From Oehlia diaphana (taxonomy: Eukaryota; Glomeromycota; Glomeromycetes; Glomerales; Glomeraceae), in assembly GCA_003833135.1 (NCBI GenBank), contig QZLH01000048.1, positions 124,017 through 170,661 on the forward strand: a stretch of DNA of 46,645 nucleotides, in the 5' to 3' direction. The translations under genes and the position numbers were made by a program. The notes beneath the pieces are model-generated. The model was not told where the DNA came from, searched no databases, and saw nothing but the letters and a program-made list of their open reading frames with translations. Each line of letters begins with the position of its first letter. Positions within the stretch are counted from its first letter, which is position 1. Of the stretch, positions 21,483 through 31,665 are shown in pieces.

Positions 21483-23807
21483 AAATATTATATAAATAAA
21501 ATTATTTTATTACTTTTACAACAAAAATATTTAAAAAATAGCTATCTCACACTTTATTAAATTAAACAAAGAAATGATATTATAAAATTCAAATTACTTC
21601 ATAAATACTCTAGCTAGTTTTGATAAAAATTAATATATAGACAGTTCTTCGCCTGCTGAATAATATTACTTAATCTCTAAAGACTTGTTTTATTTAACAA
21701 AGTACCAAAATTACGCTATAAAGTGAAAATACCACTCGCGCGTGGCACAGTAATTCCATACAAATATTCAAGATATTTGATATTTAAGTAGTTCCATAGC
21801 CGCCGAATCGCATTATTTAAACTTCTTAGACCTACTTCATTTAACTAAAGTATAGAAATTATGTTATAAAATTAAAAATAAATGTAAACAATTAATTTTA
21901 TTGGAAAAAAAAAACGCGTTTAATGTAAATAAAAATCATTTACAGCTTCATAAAATTATTATATATTTAAGCTTTTCAAAACATTTTATATTTAATGAAT
22001 TTTTAAATCATTGTTTTAACGTAATAAGAAAAGGAGGAAGTATTAAACAAATTTATAGCAAAGCTGATCGCGCCACACGAGTCACGTGGGTGGGATACGG
22101 GATGATCTCAGGTCACGAGGACACAAAAAATATCATCACGAGATAAATCACATGAAGAAGAAGAAGATTTACGTAAAAAAGATTTCATCTTTCTTTTGCA
22201 TCTAATCAATCAAAAATATTATAAAAATATATTTAGGGAACAATATTGAAGCTTATCAAAAGATCATTTTATGTAACATCAAGGATGGCTGTTTGTTGAT
22301 TCATTTTAACATGTGGATCAAAAGAAGCACTTTTTTTAGTGGTTCAGTTCGAAATTTGTTTGTACAAAATATTTGGCTATGTTCTTTTCTAACATAAGCC
22401 TGAGTCAAGATATTTGTAATCACTCCTGAGTAACAATTAGTTTTGTTAACTATATTTGACTAATTAAATTATGATTGGATATCATCTATCCGAAATGGGT
22501 TACAAATATGTTATCTCATGTATATCAAAAACCACACGATAATACGAACAACAAACAAAAGTTACATTGTTTAAATCTAAAATTAATTGTTTATTTGTAT
22601 TTTTAATAAAGGTTTAAAAAAAAAAAAATCTTTTTTATATATATATTATATACATATATTTTTTTATAACTTTATTTTTTTTTTTTTTACTTGATCTAAA
22701 CAAATTTGGCAACTAACAACATCACATTCCGATTAGCAAACAATTTCTTGGTTTGTGAACGATTACGACCAGTTTTTTTTGAAAAAAAATTTTCTTTTCT
22801 TTTTAATAATTATTTAAAAAAAAAAAATTTATAACATAAAAAAAAAAAAAAATAAAAAAATAAAAAAAATATTATACTCTAACGAATAAAAATTAATTTT
22901 AGTATTACTATTATTTACGTATTATTTTATAATTAATTTGCTTTGATGCTTTTTTACTTATAATTAAATTTCCTTAATTTTGTATAGACAAGATTAAATC
23001 ACAACTAAATAAATGATCAATTTCGAAAAAAAAAAAGTTCTTTCTTTTTCTTTTTCTTGTTTTTTTTTTGAGAATTATAATTAATTTCATTAGTTAAAAT
23101 TAAAAAGTTGTATCTACATTTTACAATTTGTAAATTGTCCTTTCAGTCGATATTCATAAAAATCTTAAAAATTTTTTGGTAAACTATATAAAAGGGAAAT
23201 GTTATGGCGTAATATATATGAACGGTTTCGTGGATCGATCACCACGTTAATAAAAAATAATAAATAAATAAATAAAAATGTCCTGGTCGTTTTTTCTTAG
23301 TATCGTGTTATTCGAAAAAAAAAAGGCGAGAAATTAGAAAGTAAAGATTATAAAACGAATTACGGAATAATCGGAAGTTATTTTGTTGATCTACGGATAT
23401 ATATCTTGCTTTTTTTTCGCTCAATCGTAAATAAAAATCGAATATGAAGTTGATGGGAAAAAATATGAAATGTGAATCTAGCTAGTTACAAAAAGAAAAA
23501 AAAATTTACAATAAAAAAAAAACAAAAAAAACGAAAATTATATTCTATATTAAAAGGGGATTATAATTTAAAAAAAAAAAATTTGATTTTTTTGTACGGC
23601 ATATTATAGAAATTTAATATCTGTTCAATGCCGAATAATAACCCAAATCCAACAATTATATTTGCGGTTAATCTCTTTGTCTCGTTATTACATAGGAGAA
23701 TATTCCTCCCTAAAATAATATGAGAAAGACATTGAGAAAAAAAAAAAAAATAGTGAAAAGAAAAAATATGTATAATTTAAAAAAAAAAATTTACAAAGCA
23801 AAAATCA

Positions 23808-23838
<31 letters not shown>

Positions 23839-23839
23839 T

Positions 23840-23882
<43 letters not shown>

Positions 23883-24396
23883 AGAATTACTCATTATATA
23901 TATATATTATTTTATTTGTACGAATTAATCATAATATTATTAATTTCATTTACCTTTTATATAAAAGTTATATATTCATTCATTTTAAAATTTCATTCAT
24001 TAAAAATCAAAGTTTCATTTACTAAATTCAAAAATCCATTAAAAATGAAAAATTCATTTTTAAATTTATCTTCTCATTTACCAAAAAGGTATAGTTTCAT
24101 TTTTTATCTTCTTTTACTTAGATGGTTAGGCGTATCTTAATTTTTAATTAGATGATATAATAAGATAGTAATAGTACAAGAAGTTCACGTGAAATCATCG
24201 CGTACCAATTAATTTGAATAATGAAAACATGTTGAACAGGTTATGAACCTGATTCTCTCTTTTTTTGGGGGAAAAAATTAATAATTTATTTAATTATAAA
24301 TATTTGATCTGTAAACAGATAATGGTAGAAAACATGATAACTTTATTATCATGTGATACTCTAATATACATATTTATTTTACATTCACTTATAATA
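21483..24396. other. Intergenic region rich in A/T homopolymers
   Basis: No gene is supported. A frame at 21,901-22,146 begins with a non-ATG codon and looks like chance. From 22,600 the DNA is packed with A and T runs. A TATAAAAG lies near 23,187, followed by a small imperfect hairpin CGTGGATCGATCACCACG near 23,229. The open frame at 23,880-24,140 is AT-rich chance sequence after a poly-A run. The last 250 bp should hold the 3' UTR of the TLDc gene. Confidence 0.4.
23808..23880. repeat. Poly-T/poly-A block
   Basis: About 24 T, 7 A, 8 T and then 34 A in a row. It may be an assembly-sensitive homopolymer or the tails of reverse-transcribed RNAs. Confidence 0.8.
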
Positions 24397-27300
24397 TTAT
24401 TTATCAGTTCTTGTAACCCTATATATTTCCCATGCATCAATCTCATATCTGCCTTCAGGTAATATAGTTGGTTGTTCGTAAAGTCCATCGCTTTTAATGT
24501 GACAAATAACATGAGGCCATATAATATCATCATCAAATCCATTATCTGGCTCATCAGTATGTATATTCCCGTGTCTATAGATAAAACTTAAATCTTCTCC
24601 AAATTTTAACAGAATACCATTGGGATATACACTCGTCTGAGAAATCGCTTTATCAGGAGTTTTAACTCGGCTTAATGTAGCCTCCGTTCCATATTCATCT
24701 TTAGACGAAAAAATAAAACTTTCAGATGTATGAGCATACTTTTTCTTATCTGATAAGTCTAATTTCCAATTTATTGGATTATAAGCACCAATTATTTCTT
24801 CAGAATCTTTAATTCTCATTATCATTAGTGAAGGTCCATGATGACATTTCATTGTTGGTAATAAATTATATGTTGATTGATTATAATATTTTTCATGAGA
24901 TTTTGATCGACCATTCATTCTAAACAGGAGTGTAAATTGAAATGGCATATCTATAAAATCGTCATATGGATCATCTAATTCTTCCGTGGAATTTTCTCCT
25001 TCAATCCATGTTGAAATCAATGCTATAAATTCGTCCTCAATAATTTGATGAGGTCTAAAACCGTCACAAATAATTTTACGATGCGAATTCCTAATTTTTC
25101 GAATGGGATTTCTATTTTTAATTTTACGAGATGGATTCGTAAAAATATAGTTAAATGTTGTATATTTCGATATAACGGGAGAATAAGTTCGAGTTTGAAA
25201 TTTACTATCCCTTTTACTGACTCTAAAAATTTCCCATTCATCAATAGTGTAAACTCCTTCAGGTATTATAGCTGGCTGTTCATAAGAATCATTTCGCTTA
25301 ATATGACAAAGTACCGATTCTTCCCCTCTATAATCTTCATAATAAAATTGTAAACCTTCCCCAAATCTTAATAAGACTCCATTGGGAACTTCAGTATTAT
25401 AATTGCGAGAATATACTTCTTCTGAACAAATTGCTCGACGAAAATTTTTAACCCTACTTAATATATAATTAGCCCCAATCGCATCTTCAATTGAGAAAAT
25501 AAAACTTTCTGATGTATTTTCATATTCGCATAAACCTGACCTGCCTAATTTTTGTTTCCAACTGACAGGATTATAGGCTCCGATTATCTTTCCTGATGGT
25601 TGAAGTTTCATTATCATCAGTGAAGGTCCATGATGACATTTCATTGTTGGTAATAACCTATTTGTTGATTTATTATAATAATTATTATTTTGATTGTAAA
25701 AATCTGTAACATCTTTCATACGAAATAAAGGAGTGAATTTAAATGGTGTGTTAGACCAAGTGTACAGTTCTTTCACAGGATCTTTTTTGTTAATCCATGT
25801 CGCAACCAATGCAAAAAAGTCATTATCAACAATCTTTGTTTCAACAAGTGGATTAATTTGATGTGAAGTTTTAATTTCTTCGTTCATTACTACTATTGGT
25901 TTATCATCCTTCCTATGAATTTTGTAAATATCCCATTCTTCAATCTCATACTTGCCTTCCTCCATTATAGGATGTTCATAATATTTATTTTTAATATAAC
26001 AATTAACATAATATACATTATATTCAAATGAAAGGTCTTCTCCAAATTTTAATAGTACACCACTGGGATATACGCTCTCTAAGCACATTGCGCGATTAAA
26101 AACGCGAACTCTGCTTAATTTAAAATTTGTTCCATATCTGTCATCACATGAAAATAGGAAACTTTCTGATGTACTAACATATACTCTTTTTGGTATGTCT
26201 TGTTTCCAATCAACTGGATTATAAGTCCCAATTATTTTTCCTGATCTTTTAAGTTTCATTATCATAAGTGATGGCCTATCATGACAGCATTTCATTGTAG
26301 GTAATAATCTATGAGTGGAAGATTTATTATAAAATTTATGATGTTCAGTATAGAACCCCGTCGTATCTTTCATACGAAAAACATGTCTAAATTGAAGTGG
26401 AGCATTGAATCCAGTGTATGGATTATCATTAGGATCTTTTCTATCAACATATGTCGCAATTAATCCAGTAAGTCTACTACTAATAATGTTTGGTTCAACT
26501 AGTAAATTTGAGCGAGGTGGAATTTTATATCGAACTAATTGTGTCGGCAATATCGGTTCATAATCTTGAATTGACAACCGTTCTTCTCTACTCATATTTT
26601 TGTATTGAATTAGTCGTAAACTATCTTCCAAAGTAACCCCCAATGCATTGATCTGAGATGTTTTATCTGTTAAAGTATGATAATCAGGAGTATTTGCAAT
26701 ACCCCATTCAATCAATTTATTAAAAATTGTTATTTCTGGTATGCAAAGCATGTCCAACTTAAGTATACGCAATAATAATTCTTCTTCGATTTGTGGAAAA
26801 TCCGGAGAATCAAATAAAATTGATGGTCTCTCTGCAAAGACATCTTGGCATATTAAATAAAGGTCTTGAGTAGTTGGAATCCGATAAGAGGTTTTTAATA
26901 TAGAAAAAATATCTTCATCAGACCATTCCTTCTTTTTATTTTTTTTCTCATCTAGTTTAGATCTTAAAAAGTCAAAAAACTCTTGGAGAAGAAGAACATC
27001 AGAGATTAGCATTAGTTCCATCAAAATATTCGTGTCCGGATTATACAAAGTGACCTTTCCATCACAGATACCCCTGCAAATTTCAAAAAATCATATTTGT
27101 TAATTAATTCAGTGAAGTTCAAAAAAAAAAGTAAAAGTAAAATAAAATAAAATTCACGAACGAGCTTTACTTTAATATTATTTCAAAAGCATCAGTTGAA
27201 ACTTCCAAACTTAGCTTATACTTATCATCAATCTTTCTTGCCCATTTTTCGGATAAGGCAACCTTAAAATATTCGCATTTTCTACGAAGTTTACTCGAAT

Positions 27301-27430
27301 ATGCATCAAAAGTCTTGATATTGCCGGATGTTCTATCATAGATTTCTATAAGTGTATCATGAGGACCATCGGTTATAGGAGGATCTAATGAATCAGTAGT
27401 TATATCTGGAAAAGTATAAGAGACCATCAT
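24397..27430 (-). CDS. BTB-BACK protein with three TLDc domains
   Basis: Two exons, 27430-27171 and 27073-24397 (intron 97 nt, GT..AG, phase 2), give 978 aa. The N-terminal BTB/POZ domain (about 22-130) contains DTLIEIYD and FEIILKGICDGKV, followed by a BACK-like helical region to about 250. BTB proteins of this kind often act as adaptors of cullin-3 ubiquitin ligases. Then come three TLDc domains, about 282-472, 500-705 and 763-973. Each carries FRMK/FRMN, LLPTMKCxHxxPSLMIM, IIGxYNPxxWK, TSESFxFS, LSRV and GxLLxFGE. A basic linker (RKIKNRNPIRKIRNSHRKI) precedes the third. TLDc is associated with oxidative-stress responses and V-ATPase regulation. Such BTB-TLDc genes are greatly expanded in Rhizophagus, usually with one TLDc; three in one chain is unusual. 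Function here is not known. Confidence 0.85.
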
Positions 27431-28195
27431 GGTTGAAAATATTTTGAAAATAGTTTAAATTCATCATATTTATATTGTCGTATAAATTTGATAGATTGTA
27501 CATTGAATGCAAAATTGTCAACTTTTTTGTTGTACGAATTATAACGCCTTATTCATTGTAATATTACCATTATTAGTCAAATGAATTTTCGAAAAAAGAA
27601 ATGACTCCCGAAACTTTTTATTATCTTTTCATTATTCCATTCTGGTAAAGAACCGAAAGATATTTTTTTTTTTTAGATTGTCTATATTATCAATGGTCTT
27701 TTTACCTAATTAAAAATTCATGTAATTGAAAAAATATAAATTTGGAAATATATATGGATTTACAACAATACATTGTATAACTAACAATGGTCTTTCGCCA
27801 TGTGATTAGGGAACTTTAATTTTGAAATTATATAATCTGATTGGTTAGAAATTTCATAGAGATTGTTCAATCAGAGGCATCAATAGTGTACGATATAACG
27901 TAAAATCAAAACAAAACAAAACTGGTTTTTTTAAACAAAAAAAAAAAATTGGTTTCGCGAAATTACGTAAAATTTAAGCCATAATTTATAAAAAGAGAAA
28001 ATTATGACAATGGCACATTTTTTTTTTTATTAAACAACATTGAACAACAATATTGAATTATAATAAATAAAAATAAATTATAAATTGGGAATATTAAATT
28101 TAATTAAATTAAAAATCGAAATCTAATCTAATCAATCATACGGTTACAAGCCTACTATCAGTCTACTAATTTCGGCCAAGTCAATGATTGTGGTT
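27431..28195. other. Intergenic, upstream of the TLDc gene and downstream of UreF
   Basis: AT-rich with several A/T runs. No reading frame or RNA gene is recognised. Confidence 0.5.
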
Positions 28196-29125
28196 TCAGC
28201 TATTAAATAATCTAGAATATAATTTATCGTGTCTACCTTGTAAAATGTCAAGAATAGGAGAAGTTTGTACAGCATCATTAGCTTTAATATTACAAGTTTT
28301 TTCAAGTGAAGATTCAACATAAGAATGACATTCAGTTAAAATTCTTTGAGCATAATAAGGTCCAACAATATTTAAACGGACAGCAGCTGATAATGCAGCT
28401 CTTGAGAACAAAAAAAGAAATAAGTGTTGTGCACGTTCTATCATGATTAAAAATTGTGTTAGAAAGAATTATCGAAAATTAAAATAAAAAATTATATATA
28501 TATGTATATATACTGTATATATCCCATAAAAATTATATATATATATATATATATCCCATAAAAAAATTAACTTACCTAAACTTATACCAAGACATTTAGA
28601 AACCAATCCAAAAGCAACAGGTAAATGACCAAAGGTATTTTCTTTTCTAACTTCAAATTTAAATTTATCAATAATCCTATCACCTATATTTCTTTTTCCT
28701 TCATTATCCTTACTAAATTCTTCACCAAATGATTTACTAAATAATGTTAACATAGCAACGCCTTGAGCTTTTGAAGCACGTTTAGTAATAACATTACTTG
28801 TACAAGTTTCATATAAATAATCCAATTTAATAATATTTTCAAATATTAGAGCTTCATTATCATCATTATCATCATCATTATTAGAAGTATGGGAAATAAC
28901 TTGCCAAGAATCAGTCACAAAAGGCAATGCGGAGTAAGCATAATTTTCAATACTTGAAGATAAGAATATTAATAAGGAATTATTGTCCTTAACGTATCCT
29001 GATTGTACGGCTACTTCTAAACCTGATGATGCTACAAATCCACCAGTGGGCAATGCCGAATCAGCAAATTGCCATAATAACCAATCTTCTTTATTAATAT
29101 TTTTTTGTGTGGCAGAATTATTCAT
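28196..29125 (-). CDS. ureF: Urease accessory protein UreF
   Basis: Part of the UreD/UreF/UreG complex that loads nickel into apo-urease in the cytosol, needed to release ammonium from urea. Exons 29125-28576 and 28437-28196; intron 138 nt with a (TA)n stretch; 263 aa, a normal UreF length. Conserved pieces: WQFADSALPTGGFVASSGLE near the start, FGHLPVAFGLVSKCLGISLE across the splice, FLFSRAALSAAVRLNIVGPY after it, then the helical C-terminus. An ATG 36 codons upstream (29,233) is in frame, but that stretch is hydrophobic and holds a poly-Phe run encoded by an A/T tract, so MNNSATQ at 29,125 is preferred. Urea breakdown matters for nitrogen release in mycorrhizal fungi. Confidence 0.93.
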
Positions 29126-30306
29126 ACTGTAAATAAAAAAAAAAAAAAAGAGCGGATTCGATTTTCTTATATATTTTGAATAGAATGGTTGAATGATCAA
29201 CAACAATACAATCGATCTTTTTATTGTTACCATTGTTTACAAGATTGTTTCTTTTTTTTCTGTTACTAAAAAAAATTTTGAAACTTTTAATATTCGAAAA
29301 ACCGTAATAAATAAAAGAATCATTGTAATTCTTTTTAGGATAATTTCGTTATTGTTTGGACTATAACTTTGAGTAATTTTACGTTCTTCGATTTCAAACT
29401 CGTGAGTAATTATATCAACTTTTATTATATTGTTATCTTCAATGTTTAATATCTTGAAGCATGTTATATATTACTGATGATCATATCATATTATCTGCAA
29501 ATTAAGAATTCGTCATATGCTCATTTACTCCTTTGAAGCTGGAGATGAACTAACTGTATTTTTTAGATTTTTAAGAGACGATTACCAATGAGATAGACAT
29601 TCATTTTCAATTTTTGGGTAAAATTGACATTTGATCTTGAAGGATTATATTATCTTAAAATTATTTTTATTATTGCATATATTTGGTTAGTTTGCGAAAA
29701 CCTTTATATGAGTAGACGCTCGATAAGGTTTCATCAAGAATCTTTGTCAATTTAAGCATTCTACGTATCTCCAAGTAAGTTTTGAAATTTTGTTACCAAT
29801 AATATGCATGATTTTCCCGCCCCCTTTTCTAGTTTCCTTTCTCAGGTAAAACAATGTTTTTTAAAAGTATTCTGAATATTCTATATATTTATGGGCGTGC
29901 ATAAGTGAAATTTTATATATTCTATTATATTCTATTAATATCCATTTTCAAACAAGATTTAATTCAGGTACCGGATAATCTCTCGATAAATTAAGGAATT
30001 TTGTGTGATCATATTGATCATTCAAATTCTACTGCGGAAGAGAATTTAATTACCATTTTGATGGAACAAAAACGAAGGAGGCTTATTATATCTAATTCCT
30101 ATTCTGTATACTGATTCTAGTTAGTATTTCCCACCGGAAGATGTAAATCATCTCCTCATTTGTTATGTTCGAGTAATACACTGGAATTTCATATGAAAAA
30201 GTATAAATTTGAAAAAAAGCTTCTTAATTAAAATTCTCACATTTTCATTTTCATTTTTCTTTTTAATTCATTTTTCTTTTTGTTTTGTTTAAAAAGAAAA
30301 AAAAGA
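29126..30306. promoter_or_regulatory. Divergent intergenic region between UreF and the repeat protein
   Basis: About 1.2 kb with no supported gene. TATAAA at 30,202-30,207 is about 100 bp upstream of the ATG at 30,307 and is followed by a T/C-rich stretch, so it is a fair candidate core promoter for that gene. A short open run near 30,005-30,115 (SNSTAEENLITILMEQKRRR) looks peptide-like but ends in stops on both sides. Confidence 0.4.
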
Positions 30307-31665
30307 ATGGCTTCAGATATTAACAATAACAGTTTAGATTATAACGAAGAAACAAATCCATTATATCATTTCTTAAAAAAACAAGCAACGGAATTTGAGT
30401 TATTTGGACAACGTTTAAGAACTGAAATAGAGAATTCATATCAAGAATTTACAAATCTTCAAGAACAACAGAAACAAGAAGAATCAAATCAAACAAATCA
30501 TGAAACAACTACAGAATTTCAAAGGGCCCAGCAAATTATTAATGAGATAATGAATCTTAGTAATTCACAAACAGAATTAATAGAAGCATTAAAATCTCGT
30601 GTTGAAGAATTAGAAACTGAATCTATTATAAAAAATCAAGATGTTAAAAAACTTCGACAAGAGCTTGAACTTAATAAATTACGAATTAAAAAGTCTGAAA
30701 CTAAAAGTAAATCTGATTCCAAAGGAAAATCCGTTGATATTGGAGATAAACAAAATCCAATAGATCATGAAGAGATTTGGAATTATGAAGGTTTAAATTG
30801 GGAAGATATTATGAATGAGAATCTTTTAAATATTTCAAAAACAACTCATACTGAACCTTCCTCATCAAATCATTTTTCTTCATCTTCACAATCTAATTCT
30901 CTTTCTAGAGAAAAATCAGAAAATGTTTTTCTAATTAATCAAATTCATACTAGAGTTCAAAAAATTATTAACCGAAGAGAAAATTATGGTAAAAAACTTA
31001 AAAAGAAGAATTTCAAAATTTTAGCGAATGATTTTACTCTTAATGATTTAAGACAATATACAAAATCAGAAAATTTTAAATTTTTAAAGGAAAAGGTTAG
31101 AGGGCATGTAAATAAAGTAATAGAAGATAGTATGAATAATCCGAATTTCTCGATGACATCTCATAATAATTATAAACCAATTAATACTACTTTTTCACGT
31201 TCATTAACTCCTTTTACTTCACAAATTAATTCTTTTTCACAAGAAAATCAAGAGATTCCTCTCATAATTGAAAATCTTCATTCTCAGATTCAACAAATTA
31301 TTAAACAAAAAGAAGCTAGTCAGACTAGAGTTAGATTAAAGCATTTTAAAGCTTTAAAGTCTTATACACTCAATAATTTTGTTCAGTATACAAAAACAAA
31401 TATGTTCAATTCTTTGGATAGTAATTCTAAAAGATTAATGAACCTTCTTATCAGTGAAACCTTATCAAGGGAATTTGATCGTCAAAATTTAGTACTTTCA
31501 CAAAGTATGGATGAATATATTACAAGAGGCGTTATCCCAGAATTACCTTATGGATATAAAAATTATACCGAGTATGAGAAAAGTGATATGTTTAACAAAT
31601 TAAATAAAGTTTTAAAAGCAAGGGTCGTTAAGTTGACTATGTTAGAAAAAAGAATAATAGTTTAA
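30307..31665 (+). CDS. Unknown intronless protein with coiled coil and a duplicated 70-residue module
   Basis: I do not recognise this protein. The ATG at 30,307 is used; the open frame begins earlier with TTG. It encodes 452 aa, rich in Asn, Lys, Glu and Ser, with no membrane segment or signal peptide. Residues about 30-140 are heptad-like and probably a coiled coil (QRAQQIINEIMNL, LKSRVEELETESI). After a Ser-rich linker, two related modules follow at about 206-280 and 317-390. Both have I-x-x-IH/LH-x-x-V/I-Q-x-II, a basic stretch, FK-x-L, a T-L-N-D/N motif and QYTK, then a leucine-rich end. The C-terminus has a further YTEYEKSDMFNKLNK segment that recalls QYTKSENFKFL, possibly a third partial copy. 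Codon use matches the neighbouring genes. It is probably a lineage-specific gene. Confidence 0.75.
   Translation: MASDINNNSLDYNEETNPLYHFLKKQATEFELFGQRLRTEIENSYQEFTNLQEQQKQEESNQTNHETTTEFQRAQQIINEIMNLSNSQTELIEALKSRVEELETESIIKNQDVKKLRQELELNKLRIKKSETKSKSDSKGKSVDIGDKQNPIDHEEIWNYEGLNWEDIMNENLLNISKTTHTEPSSSNHFSSSSQSNSLSREKSENVFLINQIHTRVQKIINRRENYGKKLKKKNFKILANDFTLNDLRQYTKSENFKFLKEKVRGHVNKVIEDSMNNPNFSMTSHNNYKPINTTFSRSLTPFTSQINSFSQENQEIPLIIENLHSQIQQIIKQKEASQTRVRLKHFKALKSYTLNNFVQYTKTNMFNSLDSNSKRLMNLLISETLSREFDRQNLVLSQSMDEYITRGVIPELPYGYKNYTEYEKSDMFNKLNKVLKARVVKLTMLEKRIIV

Noticed and set aside
21901..22146. Open frame of 81 codons
   Set aside because: No ATG start at its beginning, no recognisable domain, no splice context; it lies in intergenic DNA.
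22690..22775. Minus-strand run GRNRSQTKKLFANRNVMLLV
   Set aside because: Peptide-like, but too short and without start, flanking exons or family match; not called.
23880..24140. Open frame of 86 codons after the poly-A run
   Set aside because: It consists of AT-rich hydrophobic chance sequence with repeated TTCATT motifs and starts in a homopolymer.
25045..25353. Plus-strand open frame of 102 codons
   Set aside because: Antisense of the TLDc gene.
29126..29233. N-terminal extension of UreF from the upstream ATG
   Set aside because: It encodes a hydrophobic and poly-Phe stretch from an A/T tract and is absent from the family; the downstream ATG gives normal length.
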